From contig NZ_JAKGTH010000007.1 of assembly GCF_021568705.1 (NCBI RefSeq), positions 310,001 through 374,000 on the forward strand: DNA of 64,000 bases, written 5' to 3'. The translations under genes were made by a program, and so were the position numbers. Source of the stretch: Gillisia lutea (lineage in GTDB: Bacteria > Bacteroidota > Bacteroidia > Flavobacteriales > Flavobacteriaceae). Below the pieces are notes generated by a model, which saw nothing but the letters and a program-made list of their open reading frames with translations, had not been told where the DNA came from and did not search any database. Positions 46,230 to 56,157 of this stretch are shown here, in pieces. How positions within the stretch are numbered: the stretch's first letter is position 1; each line of letters opens with the position of its first letter.

Positions 46230-46276
46230 AACATCATTTAAAATCAGGCTATTATTATATATTTATTCTATTAAAT

Positions 46277-47638
46277 ATGAAATTTATGCAACGTAAATCA
46301 ATTGTATGGGCATTCTTGTTTTTAGTGTCGTACGCATTTTCACAACCGTCATTACAGATTAAAAATGAGAAGATTATAGCTGAAATGGAAACAGCCGCAA
46401 CAGATGATCTCATGGATAAATGGTATCCTTTAGCTTTAGATAATGAAGATGGTGGTTATTATAGTGATATCACCTATAATTTTAAAGTAGGAGAGCGACA
46501 TGATAAAATGATTGTAACTCAGGCAAGGCATATTTGGGCTAATGCAAAGGCAGCACAATTATATCCGGAAAAAGCAAAACTTTATTTACAGTATGCCAAT
46601 CACGGATTTGTGTTTCTTAGAGATGTAATGTGGGACAAAGAGAATGGCGGATTTTATAATTTGGTCACTAAACAAGGAGCACCTATTCATAAAAAAGGAG
46701 AAGAAAAAACAGCTTACGGTAATTCATTTGCTATTTATGGTTTAGCAGCTTATGCTGCAGCATCGGGAAATGAAGAAGCTCTTGATCTCGCCAAAAAAAC
46801 GTTTTACTGGCTGGAAGAACACAGTCATGATCCAGAGTATAAAGGCTATTTCCAATCTTTGGAACTAGATGGGACTCCAATAGTTAGAAGCCCAGAATTT
46901 TCATCTGCTTCAGAAGTAGGTTATAAAGATCAAAATAGCTCTATTCATTTATTGGAAGCATTTACAACTTTATATGAAGTATGGCCGGACGAATTACTAG
47001 CTCAGCGTTTGGAAGAACTATTACTTATTATTAGAGATACCATTGTAACCGATAAAGGATATATGACTTTATTCTTTGAAAGAGACTGGACTCCCGTTTC
47101 CTTTAAAGATTCCTCAAAGGAAAAAATTAAAGGACAATATTACTTAGATCATGTTTCTTTTGGGCACGATGTAGAAACTGCGTATTTAATGTTAGAGGCG
47201 TCTCATGCACTTGGCTGGGAAAACGATACCACAACACTGCATGTAGGTAAGAAAATGGTAGATCATGCTTTAAAAACAGGATGGGATACTAAATTAGGTG
47301 GATTTTATGATGGTGGATATTACTTCAGTGGAGAAGAGGAAATAAGTATTGTTAATGATGAGAAGAACTGGTGGGCGCAGGCAGAAGGCTTGAACAGTTT
47401 GTTAATTATGGATCATTATTTTCCTCAAGACAGTATAAGATACAGATCTTATTTTGATAAGCTTTGGGTGTACACTAAAACCTATTTTATGGATGATGTT
47501 AATGGTGGATGGTATGAATGGGGATTAGATAAACAACCGGAAATTAAAACAGCTTTAAAAGGGCATATATGGAAAGCCGCTTATCATAATTTTAGAGCAT
47601 TGACCAACTGTATAAATCAACTAAAACAACAAATTTAA
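46277..47638 (+). CDS. exported AGE-family epimerase-like protein
   Basis: A 453-residue (alpha/alpha)6-barrel protein of the N-acylglucosamine/cellobiose 2-epimerase family, but with a clear signal peptide (IVWAFLFLVSYAFSQ, cleavage near residue 23). Family motifs are QARHIWANAKAAQLY, SIHLLEAFTTLYEVW, VSFGHDVETAYLML, NWWAQAEGLNSLL and GHIWKAAYHNFRAL, so the active-site His and Arg positions appear present. It lies divergent from GH9 and would act in the periplasm, where it could epimerise the reducing-end mannose of manno-oligosaccharides. It is clearly distinct from the cytoplasmic copy at 29988-31181. Confidence 0.88.
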   Translation: MKFMQRKSIVWAFLFLVSYAFSQPSLQIKNEKIIAEMETAATDDLMDKWYPLALDNEDGGYYSDITYNFKVGERHDKMIVTQARHIWANAKAAQLYPEKAKLYLQYANHGFVFLRDVMWDKENGGFYNLVTKQGAPIHKKGEEKTAYGNSFAIYGLAAYAAASGNEEALDLAKKTFYWLEEHSHDPEYKGYFQSLELDGTPIVRSPEFSSASEVGYKDQNSSIHLLEAFTTLYEVWPDELLAQRLEELLLIIRDTIVTDKGYMTLFFERDWTPVSFKDSSKEKIKGQYYLDHVSFGHDVETAYLMLEASHALGWENDTTTLHVGKKMVDHALKTGWDTKLGGFYDGGYYFSGEEEISIVNDEKNWWAQAEGLNSLLIMDHYFPQDSIRYRSYFDKLWVYTKTYFMDDVNGGWYEWGLDKQPEIKTALKGHIWKAAYHNFRALTNCINQLKQQI

Positions 47639-47762
47639 AAACAAGATTGCGATTTAGTTGATGAAGACCTTATGGGTTTAAGGTTGATGTTGCTATTTGA
47701 TAATTGAATATTAAGGGTTAAGCCTCTATAATTAAGCCTTTAAGGAGAAGTAGACTTTCATA

Positions 47763-47792
47763 CTGTTATTAATGTAAAAAGCACTAATTTTG
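47763..47792 (+). promoter_or_regulatory. candidate promoter of der
   Basis: TAATTTTG (47785-47792) is an exact TAnnTTTG -7 box, 26 bp before the der ATG. A TTATT at about 47766 lies about 17 bp upstream in the -33 position. Confidence 0.5.
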
Positions 47793-47818
47793 CAACTTAA
47801 TAAAAGATTGAAGTTAAT

Positions 47819-49123
47819 ATGGGCAATATTGTAGCCATCGTGGGAAGGCCAAATGTAGGGAAATCCACTTTTTTTAATAGACTAATCCAACGCCGGGAGG
47901 CAATTGTTGATTCAGTTAGTGGGGTAACTCGTGACAGACACTACGGAAAATCGGAATGGAATGGGAAGAATTTTTCTCTTATTGATACCGGTGGGTATGT
48001 TCTGGGAAGCGATGATGTGTTCGAATCTGAGATCGATAAGCAGGTAGAATTGGCAATTGATGAAGCAGATGCTATCATTTTCATGGTAGATGTGGAAGCT
48101 GGTATTACAGGGATGGATGAGGATGTAGCTAATTTACTGCGTAAACAAAAGAAACCCGTTCTCTTAGTTGTGAATAAAGTTGATAATTCTAAGCGTTTGG
48201 AAAATGCTGTAGAATTCTATAATCTTGGTTTAGGTAATTATTTTCCAATTGCCAGTACCAACGGTAGTGGAACAGGAGAGTTATTAGATAAGCTGGTTGA
48301 AATTCTTCCTGAAGTAGAATATGAAGAAGAAACTGAATTGCCTCGTTTTGCAGTAGTAGGACGTCCAAACGCAGGAAAATCTTCTTTTATCAATGCATTA
48401 ATTGGAGAAGATAGATATATAGTTACAGATGTAGCCGGGACCACTCGTGATTCTATAGATACTAAATATAACCGATTTGGATTTGAATTTAACCTTGTAG
48501 ATACTGCGGGGATTAGAAGAAAATCTAAGGTAAAAGAAGATCTTGAATTTTATTCAGTAATGAGATCGGTACGTGCTATTGAGAATTGTGATGTGTGTCT
48601 AATTGTTTTAGATGCTACTCGTGGGTTCGATGGGCAGGTTCAAAATATCTTCTGGCTGGCGCAACGTAACAGAAAAGGGATAGTTATTCTTGTGAACAAA
48701 TGGGATCTCGTAGATAAAGAGACCAACACTCTAAAAGAGTATGAACAAAAAATAAGAAGAGAAATAGAGCCGTTTACAGATGTGCCAATGGTATTTATTT
48801 CTGTGCTTAATAAGCAACGTATTTTTAAGGCTATTGAAACTGCTGTTGAGGTTTTTAAGAACCGAAGCAAGAAGATCAAAACAAGCGAACTGAATGATGT
48901 TATGCTGCCAATTATTGAGAGCTATCCTCCACCTGCCTGGAAAGGGAAGTATGTGAAAATCAAGTTTTGTATGCAGTTGCCAACACCGCAACCTCAATTC
49001 GCATTTTTCTGTAACCTTCCGCAATATGTTAGGGAGCCTTATAAGCGGTATTTAGAAAATAAACTTAGAGAGGAATTTGACTTTACAGGAGTTCCAATTT
49101 CGGTATATTTCAGAAAGAAATAA
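47819..49123 (+). CDS. der: ribosome biogenesis GTPase Der
   Basis: A 434-residue protein with two tandem GTPase domains and a C-terminal KH-like domain. The first domain has [10 protein letters not shown] (9-18), DTGGY and NKVD. The second has [10 protein letters not shown] (~180), [11 protein letters not shown] and NKWDLVDK. Der acts in late assembly of the 50S ribosomal subunit. It stands alone with its own promoter and a strong terminator. Length matches the family. Confidence 0.98.
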   Translation: MGNIVAIVGRPNVGKSTFFNRLIQRREAIVDSVSGVTRDRHYGKSEWNGKNFSLIDTGGYVLGSDDVFESEIDKQVELAIDEADAIIFMVDVEAGITGMDEDVANLLRKQKKPVLLVVNKVDNSKRLENAVEFYNLGLGNYFPIASTNGSGTGELLDKLVEILPEVEYEEETELPRFAVVGRPNAGKSSFINALIGEDRYIVTDVAGTTRDSIDTKYNRFGFEFNLVDTAGIRRKSKVKEDLEFYSVMRSVRAIENCDVCLIVLDATRGFDGQVQNIFWLAQRNRKGIVILVNKWDLVDKETNTLKEYEQKIRREIEPFTDVPMVFISVLNKQRIFKAIETAVEVFKNRSKKIKTSELNDVMLPIIESYPPPAWKGKYVKIKFCMQLPTPQPQFAFFCNLPQYVREPYKRYLENKLREEFDFTGVPISVYFRKK

Positions 49124-49166
49124 AAATAGATAAGAGAGTAAGTAGTTTACTCAATTTTTAGAATAA

Positions 49167-49206
49167 AAAAAGATCCCATCAAGTTTAATATTGATGGGAT
49201 CTTTTT
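49167..49206. terminator. bidirectional terminator between der and the TPM operon
   Basis: A perfect 16-bp stem (arms 49167-49182 and 49191-49206, core GATCCCATC/GATGGGATC) with an 8-nt loop. The arms end in A and T runs, so it can stop transcription from both convergent genes. Confidence 0.92.
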
Positions 49207-49243
49207 GATTTTTTCATTTTAGCAATGGAAATAAAAAGAGGTG

Positions 49244-50044
49244 TTACCAACTTCCTCCGGCACCTCCACCGCCAAAGCCACCGCCACCGAAGCCGCCGCC
49301 AAATCCGCCTCCGCCACCGAAGCCACCGCCAGAGCTTCCGCCACCGCCAAAGCCTCCACGACCTAAGCTACTCAAAATAATTACATCTAAGAGAGAAGGA
49401 GTGCTGCCTTTACCACGACCACCATTGTTGCCATGCCTATTTTTCTTACTCAGGGAGATCATGAATATTATAAATATGATTCCCAAGATAATAAGCTGAA
49501 TAGGAATTCCTCCCGACCCGTTAGATTTCGGTCTGGAGCCGCTAAAGGTTCCATTTAATACTTCAAAAATGGCTGAAGTACCCTTATCCAAGCCGGCGTA
49601 ATAATCATTATTTCTGAATTCCGGTAGAATAATATTTTCAATAATATCTTTGGTAGTAGCATCGGTCAAGTATTCTTCTAAACCATAACCGGTAGTGATC
49701 CATATTTTTCTATCCGATTTAGAAATGAGGATTAGTAGACCATTATCTTCTTTGGCTTGACCAATACCCCATTCGTGTGCCCATTTTGGAGCATATAAGC
49801 CAATATATTCTCCATTTAAGGATTCTATGGTGGCTATTACTATTTGAGTGGAAGTAGTATCGGCGTAATTAATCAGTTTTCTTTCTAACATTTGTTCTTC
49901 AGAAGACGAAAGTATATCGGCTTCATCATATACACTGGTAGCTAAACTGGGTTTTTCGGGAATATCCCGTTGTGCATAACCTGTTAGACAGAAGGCTAAG
50001 ATGAAAATTAATGTAATTGAAAAACGTGGTCTTAATTTTAGCAT
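49244..50044 (-). CDS. TPM-domain membrane protein with Gly-rich tail (YgcG-like)
   Basis: A 266-residue protein with a signal peptide (ending TGYAQ), a TPM domain (~30-165; ASVYDEADILSS-type start, GLLILISKSDRKIWITTGYGLEEYLTD), one transmembrane helix (~183-200) and a C-terminal tail of some 35 Gly/Phe/Ser residues ending GGSW. The TPM domain is named after photosystem II assembly and membrane phosphatase-like proteins; in bacteria its role is unclear. It is the last gene of the M23-MerR-LemA-TPM-TPM operon and abuts the preceding TPM gene without a gap. Confidence 0.9.
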   Translation of the reverse strand: MLKLRPRFSITLIFILAFCLTGYAQRDIPEKPSLATSVYDEADILSSSEEQMLERKLINYADTTSTQIVIATIESLNGEYIGLYAPKWAHEWGIGQAKEDNGLLILISKSDRKIWITTGYGLEEYLTDATTKDIIENIILPEFRNNDYYAGLDKGTSAIFEVLNGTFSGSRPKSNGSGGIPIQLIILGIIFIIFMISLSKKNRHGNNGGRGKGSTPSLLDVIILSSLGRGGFGGGGSSGGGFGGGGGFGGGFGGGGFGGGGAGGSW

Positions 50045-50485
50045 TTATCCTTTTGATATATTATTGGAAAGTTCATCTACATCGTCCTCGCTCCATGGAA
50101 AATGTTTTCGTAGTTCAGTTCCGGCTCGAAGAATCCCATCTATTAATCCCTGTTTAAAATTGCCATTTTTGAATTGGGCAACAATTGCATCTTTGGTGCT
50201 TTCCCAAAAATCGGAAGGAACTACATCGTTTATACCTTTGTCCCCATAGATAACAAAGTCTCTATCGGCGACGGCAACATAGATAAGAACTCCGTTCTTT
50301 TGTTGCGTATTGTCCATTTTCAACAGGTGGAAAACTTCCATAGAACGTTCAAAGATATCTGTAGATCCATGTGAATTTTCTATATGTACTCTAATTTCTC
50401 CTGAAGTTTCTTTTTCAGCAATTCTTATAGCATCTACAACTTGTTCTTCTTCCTTTGCGGTAAGAAAATCTTCCACTTTACTCAT
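50045..50485 (-). CDS. cytoplasmic TPM-domain protein (146 aa)
   Basis: A single TPM domain without signal peptide or membrane helix. It shows AIRIAEKETSGEIRVHIENS near the start, GVLIYVAVADRDFVIYGDKG in the core, and a C-terminal GTELRKHFPW. It is a shorter partner of the following secreted TPM protein. Pairs of TPM proteins next to lemA are common in Bacteroidetes, hinting at a shared envelope function that remains undefined. Confidence 0.88.
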   Translation of the reverse strand: MSKVEDFLTAKEEEQVVDAIRIAEKETSGEIRVHIENSHGSTDIFERSMEVFHLLKMDNTQQKNGVLIYVAVADRDFVIYGDKGINDVVPSDFWESTKDAIVAQFKNGNFKQGLIDGILRAGTELRKHFPWSEDDVDELSNNISKG

Positions 50486-50494
50486 AATTGTTTT

Positions 50495-51091
50495 TTAAAA
50501 ATCAAAATCTACATCAGGAGCATTTTCCGATCCTGCATCTGCTTCATATCTCACCATTGGATCGAATCCAAACCAACCTGCAAAAATAGTATTAGGAAAT
50601 ATCCTTATGTATTTATTATAATCTGTAACCGACTCGTTATAACGATCTCTGGCAACATTAATCCTATTCTCAGTTCCTTCTAATTGAGATTGTAACTGAA
50701 GGAAGTTTTGATTAGCCTTTAAATCAGGATATCTTTCTACACTTACCAATAATCTGGATAAGGCTCCGGAAACTCCGCTTTGTGCTTGTTGAAATTGCGC
50801 CATTTGCTCCGGAGTGATATTTGCCGGATCTACAGTTACCTGGGTTGCTTTCGCTCTTGCTTCAATAACATCTGTTAGAGTTCCTCTTTCAAAATCTGCA
50901 GCTCCTTGCACAGTTTTAACTAAGTTTCCAATTAGATCATTCCTTCTCTGGTAGGAACTTTCGACGTTAGACCATGAGAGTTTTGCATCTTCTTGTTTAA
51001 CGACCGCTTTATTATTGAATCCTTTCAAACTGGAATAGGCAATAACACCTAATACAACAATTACAATTAACGGAATGAGCCACTTTTTCAT
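50495..51091 (-). CDS. lemA: LemA family protein
   Basis: A 198-residue protein with an N-terminal membrane anchor (WLIPLIVIVVLGVIAYSSL) and the LemA helical domain: SWSNVESSYQRRNDLIGNLVKTVQG, SRLLVSVERYPDLKANQNF, LQSQLEGTENRINVARDRYN and the end FAGWFGFDPM. The short cytoplasmic start followed by an extracytoplasmic helical bundle is standard. It is 1-2 bp after merR and 9 bp before the TPM gene. Function is unknown in bacteria. Confidence 0.95.
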   Translation of the reverse strand: MKKWLIPLIVIVVLGVIAYSSLKGFNNKAVVKQEDAKLSWSNVESSYQRRNDLIGNLVKTVQGAADFERGTLTDVIEARAKATQVTVDPANITPEQMAQFQQAQSGVSGALSRLLVSVERYPDLKANQNFLQLQSQLEGTENRINVARDRYNESVTDYNKYIRIFPNTIFAGWFGFDPMVRYEADAGSENAPDVDFDF

Positions 51092-51092
51092 A

Positions 51093-51422
51093 TTATAGTT
51101 GGTTTTTAATGTTAGTTAGTTCTGCTTTTACACTTTGCAGTTTTCGAATTATTTCAAAGTTAGTGAGAGTTTTCTTCTTTTCCTCTTTTAAATGGATTTT
51201 TGCTCCTTCAAGGGTGAAACCGCGTTCTTTTACAAGATGGAAGATTAGTTCCAAATTCTTGATATCCTGAGGGGTGAACAATCTATTTCCTTTTGCATTT
51301 TTTTTAGGTTGCAAAACGTCGAATTCCTTTTCCCAAAACCGGATCAGGGAGGTGTTAACCCCAAATGCTTCAGCTACTTCGCCTATTGCATAATATCGTT
51401 TCTCGGGTAGGTTGATATGCAT
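51093..51422 (-). CDS. MerR-family transcriptional regulator
   Basis: A 109-residue protein with one MerR HTH domain: YYAIGEVAEAFGVNTSLIRFWEKEF, then the wing LQPKKNAKGNRLFTPQDI and a short coiled helix. It lacks a C-terminal effector domain or Cys metal site, as in the small MerR proteins usual in Bacteroidetes next to M23 peptidases and LemA. Its start overlaps the M23 stop by one base. The targets are unknown. Confidence 0.92.
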   Translation of the reverse strand: MHINLPEKRYYAIGEVAEAFGVNTSLIRFWEKEFDVLQPKKNAKGNRLFTPQDIKNLELIFHLVKERGFTLEGAKIHLKEEKKKTLTNFEIIRKLQSVKAELTNIKNQL

Positions 51423-52399
51423 TAATCTAATGATTGGTTTTCTTGTTGTGCTTTGGTTAAGACAAGATCAAATTCCTCAGGAGAAAGATTTCCATAGTAG
51501 AAATTGATAGGGTTAATGCGCTCCCCATCCTTAAAAATTTCGTAATGTAAATGTGGTGCTTCCGATCTTCCGGTGCTTCCCACAAACCCAATAACATCTC
51601 CTCTTTTTACTTTCTGGCCTACACGAACATTGTATTTGTATAAATGGCCAAATAAACTTGTATAGCCATAGCCGTGATCTATTCTAATATGATTACCATA
51701 TCCTGTAGAACGGTTATCAGCTCTTTCAACACGGCCATCTCCCGTTGCATATACAGGAGTACCTCTAGGTGCTGTGAAATCCATTCCATAATGGAATTTT
51801 TTCACCTTGGTAAAAGGGTCACTCCTCCACCCGTAACCAGAGGCGATTCTCTTCAAATTTTCGTTTTTTACAGGTTGAATAGCTGGTATTGCTGCCAATA
51901 AACTTTCCTTTTCTTTTGCTAGATCGGTTATCTCGTCTAGTGATCTGGATTGTACAACAATTTGCTTACTCAAAATATCCATTCTTTTGTTGGTCTCAAC
52001 AATCAATTTAGAGTTATCATAACCTTCAAGATTCTTATAGCGGTTTATACCTCCAAAACCCGCTTTTCTTTGTTCTTCGGGAATAGGGTTTGATTCAAAG
52101 TATAATCTATATATGTTATTATCTCTATCTTCTACATTGGCAAGTACATTCTGGATTTGATCCATTTTTTTGTTGAGAATAGCATACTGCAACTGCATGT
52201 TCTGAAGTTCCCTTTTTAGGGCCATTTCCTTGGGAGTCTCTATTTGCGGCAGGTTCAAATAGATCAATAACAGGATGAATCCGGCAAGAAAAGCACCAAG
52301 TACACTTACAAAAGCAATACCTAATTTTCTACCTTTTTTACGCTCTATCTTTTTATAAGAAAGCGTGTCACTATCGTAATAATATTTAACCTTCGACAT
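51422..52399 (-). CDS. M23 (LytM-type) zinc metallopeptidase
   Basis: A 325-residue protein with a cytoplasmic N-terminus, one transmembrane helix (~28-48), a coiled-coil stalk (~60-100 and ~140-180) and a C-terminal M23 domain. The zinc/catalytic residues are visible in FHYGMDFTAPRGTPVYA (H and D) and EAPHLHYEIFKDG (HxH). It should cleave peptidoglycan cross-bridges or stems in the periplasm, as in cell separation. It is the first gene of the operon; a TATATTTG box (52476-52469, minus) may be its promoter. Confidence 0.93.
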   Translation of the reverse strand: MSKVKYYYDSDTLSYKKIERKKGRKLGIAFVSVLGAFLAGFILLLIYLNLPQIETPKEMALKRELQNMQLQYAILNKKMDQIQNVLANVEDRDNNIYRLYFESNPIPEEQRKAGFGGINRYKNLEGYDNSKLIVETNKRMDILSKQIVVQSRSLDEITDLAKEKESLLAAIPAIQPVKNENLKRIASGYGWRSDPFTKVKKFHYGMDFTAPRGTPVYATGDGRVERADNRSTGYGNHIRIDHGYGYTSLFGHLYKYNVRVGQKVKRGDVIGFVGSTGRSEAPHLHYEIFKDGERINPINFYYGNLSPEEFDLVLTKAQQENQSLD

Positions 52400-52422
52400 A
52401 AATTAAAAATATGCTATTTTTG
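52390..52422 (+). promoter_or_regulatory. candidate alaS promoter
   Basis: TATTTTTG (52415-52422) is an exact -7 box on the plus strand, giving a leader of about 100 nt before the alaS ATG at 52531. The -33 position falls inside the start of the divergent M23 gene and has no clear TTG. Confidence 0.4.
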
Positions 52423-52530
52423 CGGGTATAATGCTGCAAAAATCTTGCAACTGGTACTGAGAAACGAACAAATATAAAAATTGTTTTCTCACCCACATAA
52501 TTTAATAATTTTTAGACCTTTTTTGGCTAT

Positions 52531-55146
52531 ATGAAATCTCAAGAGATCCGTTCACAATTCCTAGAATTTTTCAAATCAAAATCACATACTATTGTTCCGT
52601 CTGCACCTATGGTGATAAAGGACGATCCAACCTTGATGTTTACCAATGCTGGAATGAACCAATTTAAGGAATATTTTCTTGGAAATACCGTGCCAAAATT
52701 TTCCCGAGCTACAGATACTCAAAAATGTTTGCGAGTAAGCGGAAAACATAACGATTTGGAAGAAGTGGGAATGGATACCTACCATCATACCATGTTCGAG
52801 ATGTTAGGGAATTGGAGCTTTGGAGATTATTTTAAAACTGAAGCTATTCACTGGGCATGGGAACTTCTAACAGAGGTTTTTAAGATAGATAAAGATATTC
52901 TTTACGTTTCGGTTTTTGAAGGAAGTACCGATAGCGATAAGTTGGGAATGGATCAGGAAGCTTATGATCTTTGGAAAAAGATTGTTCCTGAAAATAAGAT
53001 CATCTTCGGAAATAAGAAAGATAACTTCTGGGAAATGGGGGATCAAGGTCCGTGCGGACCAAGTTCTGAAATTCATGTGGATTTACGTACGGAAGAAGAA
53101 AAAGCAAAAATTTCGGGTAGAGATCTGGTAAATGCCGATCATCCTCAGGTAGTAGAAATATGGAATCTCGTATTTATGGAATACAACCGTAAAGCCGATG
53201 GTTCTTTAGAAAAACTTCCAGCGCAGCATGTAGATACAGGAATGGGCTTTGAGCGTCTTTGTATGGTGTTACAGGATAAAAAATCTAATTACGATACCGA
53301 TGTATTTACACCGCTTATCAGCCAAATTGAAAAAGTTACCAATTCAAAATATGGTGTTTCTGAAAAGACTGATATTGCCATTCGTGTAATTGCCGATCAT
53401 GTTAGAGCCGTTGCCTTTAGTATTGCCGATGGGCAATTGCCTTCGAATACGGGTGCAGGTTATGTTATTAGAAGGATCTTAAGGAGAGCTATTAGATACG
53501 GTTTTACATTTTTAGATACAAAAGAACCGTTTATTTATAAACTTGTTGCAACTCTTAGTCAGCAAATGGGAGAAGCTTTCCCGGAGCTAAAAGCTCAGCA
53601 AAACCTTTGCGAAAATGTTATCAAAGAAGAAGAACAGTCATTCTTACGTACTTTAGATCAAGGACTTGTTCTACTTGAAAATATTATTGAAAAAGCTCAG
53701 GGCAATACCATTTCAGGCCAAAAGGCTTTTGAGTTGTATGATACATTTGGGTTTCCTATAGATCTTACCGCTCTTATTTTACGGGAGCGCGGTTTAGATT
53801 TGAATGAAAAAGAATTCAATGCCGAACTTCAACAACAAAAAGACAGATCCAGAGCAGCTTCCGTAATTACTGCCGGAGACTGGCAAGTAATTGGGGAGGA
53901 AGAAGCTGAGAACTTTATAGGTTACGATCATTTAGAAGCCGCCGTTAAAATTACCAGATACAGAAAAGTTGAAGGTAAGAAAGAAGGTGAAATGTACCAG
54001 TTGGTATTAGATAAAACCCCATTTTACCCTGAAGGTGGTGGACAGGTAGGAGATAAAGGGGTGCTAATTTCTGAAAGTGGTGAAAAGATCAAAATCCTTA
54101 ATACCAAAAAGGAAAATAACCTTATCATACACTTTTCTAAAACTTTGCCGCAGGACCTGTCGGTAGCTTTCAAGGCTGTAGTAAATGCGGATAAACGCAA
54201 ACAAACACAAGCCAATCATTCGGCTACCCATTTATTACATCAGGCCCTAAGAAGTATCTTGGGCACTCATGTAGAACAAAAGGGGTCTATGGTAAATAGT
54301 GAGTACTTAAGATTTGATTTTTCCCATTTCAGCAAGCTTACATCCGAAGAGTTAAATCAAGTTGAAGCATTTGTTAATACTAAGATTGGAGATCAAATTG
54401 CTATAAATGAGCAACGTAGTTTGGCATTTCAGGATGCATTAGACCAGGGAGTAATGGCATTATTTGGAGAAAAATACGGAGATAAGGTACGCGCTATTCA
54501 ATTTGGAGACTCTAAGGAACTTTGCGGTGGAACACATGTAAAAAACACAGGAGAGATATGGTATTTTAAAATTGTCTCTGAAGGAGCTGTAGCCGCCGGA
54601 ATACGCCGTATAGAAGCGATTACCGGAGATGCTGTAAAGGCATTTTTTGATGACCAAATTACTACTCTGGATGCTGTTAAAGCTGAATTGAAAAACGCTA
54701 AAGATCCGGTTAGATCTATTCAAAACTTGCAAGATGAGAATGCTGGTCTAAAGAAGCAATTGGAAATTTTATTGAAAGATAAGGCTAAGAATCTAAAGGA
54801 AGAATTAAAGGCTGAGATCACGAGCATTAACGGGATTCAATTTCTAGCAAAGAAAGTAGATCTTGATGCTGGGGGTTTAAAGGATCTATCTTTTCAACTT
54901 GGGGAAACGGCTGATAATCTATTCTTATTATTTGCTACAGAGCAGGAAGGGAAAGCGATTTTATCTTGTTATATTTCTAAAGAACTTGTTGCTAATAAAG
55001 ACCTTAATGCCGGAAAAGTAGTAAGAGAACTTGGAAAATATATTCAAGGTGGAGGAGGCGGACAGGCTTTTTATGCCACAGCTGGTGGAAAGAATCCTGG
55101 CGGAATTGAAGAAGCCCTGGAAAATGCAAAACAATATATTCAATAA
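52531..55146 (+). CDS. alaS: alanine--tRNA ligase
   Basis: An 871-residue class II aminoacyl-tRNA synthetase. The N-terminal catalytic domain shows [15 protein letters not shown] and [18 protein letters not shown]. The editing domain has [11 protein letters not shown] (H563, H567) and [10 protein letters not shown] (C665). A coiled coil (~715-755) and a C-Ala domain ending in [18 protein letters not shown] complete it. It charges tRNA-Ala and clears mischarged Ser or Gly. Length and all domains are intact. Confidence 0.98.
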   Translation: MKSQEIRSQFLEFFKSKSHTIVPSAPMVIKDDPTLMFTNAGMNQFKEYFLGNTVPKFSRATDTQKCLRVSGKHNDLEEVGMDTYHHTMFEMLGNWSFGDYFKTEAIHWAWELLTEVFKIDKDILYVSVFEGSTDSDKLGMDQEAYDLWKKIVPENKIIFGNKKDNFWEMGDQGPCGPSSEIHVDLRTEEEKAKISGRDLVNADHPQVVEIWNLVFMEYNRKADGSLEKLPAQHVDTGMGFERLCMVLQDKKSNYDTDVFTPLISQIEKVTNSKYGVSEKTDIAIRVIADHVRAVAFSIADGQLPSNTGAGYVIRRILRRAIRYGFTFLDTKEPFIYKLVATLSQQMGEAFPELKAQQNLCENVIKEEEQSFLRTLDQGLVLLENIIEKAQGNTISGQKAFELYDTFGFPIDLTALILRERGLDLNEKEFNAELQQQKDRSRAASVITAGDWQVIGEEEAENFIGYDHLEAAVKITRYRKVEGKKEGEMYQLVLDKTPFYPEGGGQVGDKGVLISESGEKIKILNTKKENNLIIHFSKTLPQDLSVAFKAVVNADKRKQTQANHSATHLLHQALRSILGTHVEQKGSMVNSEYLRFDFSHFSKLTSEELNQVEAFVNTKIGDQIAINEQRSLAFQDALDQGVMALFGEKYGDKVRAIQFGDSKELCGGTHVKNTGEIWYFKIVSEGAVAAGIRRIEAITGDAVKAFFDDQITTLDAVKAELKNAKDPVRSIQNLQDENAGLKKQLEILLKDKAKNLKEELKAEITSINGIQFLAKKVDLDAGGLKDLSFQLGETADNLFLLFATEQEGKAILSCYISKELVANKDLNAGKVVRELGKYIQGGGGGQAFYATAGGKNPGGIEEALENAKQYIQ

Positions 55147-55200
55147 TAGAATAGGTAACTTCTCCAGATTTTAGCAGGAAATTTTAATCAGGTTTAAAAG

Positions 55201-56157
55201 ATGGAATTTAGAACTCAAATACCATTACAGGAAAAAAGCCCAAAAATAGGATATCAGTCAGATATCTTGCTTTTGGGTTCTTGCTTTGTGGAGAATATAG
55301 GGGAGAAACTGGATTATTATAAGTTGCGAAATCGTAGAAATCCCTTCGGTATTCTGTATCATCCTTTGGCTATTTCAAAGTTTATTCTGAAGGCTGTTAA
55401 TGAAGAAAGGTATACTGAAGATGATATCTTTTTTCATAACGAGCGATGGCACTGTTTTGACGCACATTCCGAGCTGAGCAATTCAGATAAGAACCAATTA
55501 TTAGAGTGTTTAAATGCCAATTTGGGAAACGCTTTAAAATATTTGAAAACTGCTTCTCATCTTATAATTACTTTAGGAACAGCCTGGTATTATGAGCTTA
55601 TTGAGAATAACGAATCTGTTGCGAATTGCCATAAGTTTCCGCAAAAACATTTTAACAAGAAGCTGTTGAAAATAGATCAAATCATCACTTCTTTAAATTT
55701 GTTACTAGAAGCAGTGCAGAAACTAAATCCTGAAATAACTGTTATTTTTACAGTCTCTCCCGTAAGACATCTCAAAGATGGGATAGTGGAAAACCAGTTA
55801 AGTAAAGCACATCTCATTGCAGCTATTCACCAAGTGGTAAATACCGAAGGAAATGTAAAGCACCTACATTATTTCCCATCTTATGAAATAATGATGGACG
55901 ATTTACGGGATTATAGATTTTATGCAGAAGATTTGCTTCATCCCAATGTTGTTGCCATTAATTACATATGGGAGAAATTTATTGAAATCTGGTTTTCTCA
56001 AACGGCCACCAATACTCTTAAAAAAGTTGAAACCATTCAACGTGGACTCTCACACAAAGCTTTCAATGAAACTTCTACAGCTCATCAAAAATTTTTAGAT
56101 GATCTTCAAATAAAAATTGAAAAACTCCAAAACGAATACTCTCATATTCAATTTTAA
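55201..56157 (+). CDS. GSCFA-domain protein
   Basis: A 318-residue cytoplasmic protein of the GSCFA family, named after its N-terminal motif, here LLLGSCFVENIGEKL (residues ~24-38). Other conserved parts are NPFGILYHPLAI, LIITLGTAWYYE and TVSPVRHLKDG. The fold resembles SGNH/GDSL hydrolases: GSC provides a possible Ser, and DLLHPNVVAINYIWEKF a C-terminal Asp-His pair. It follows alaS after 54 bp and could share its transcript. The physiological substrate is unknown. Confidence 0.93.
   Translation: MEFRTQIPLQEKSPKIGYQSDILLLGSCFVENIGEKLDYYKLRNRRNPFGILYHPLAISKFILKAVNEERYTEDDIFFHNERWHCFDAHSELSNSDKNQLLECLNANLGNALKYLKTASHLIITLGTAWYYELIENNESVANCHKFPQKHFNKKLLKIDQIITSLNLLLEAVQKLNPEITVIFTVSPVRHLKDGIVENQLSKAHLIAAIHQVVNTEGNVKHLHYFPSYEIMMDDLRDYRFYAEDLLHPNVVAINYIWEKFIEIWFSQTATNTLKKVETIQRGLSHKAFNETSTAHQKFLDDLQIKIEKLQNEYSHIQF

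Noticed and set aside
47701-47750. Direct repeat TTAAGCCT pair upstream of der
   Set aside because: Two 8-bp copies in AT-rich DNA with no stem or conserved context; likely chance.
49250-49375. Tandem GCC/ACC-rich repeat resembling a minisatellite or CRISPR
   Set aside because: It encodes the Gly-rich tail of the secreted TPM protein in frame; no spacers or regular repeat unit.
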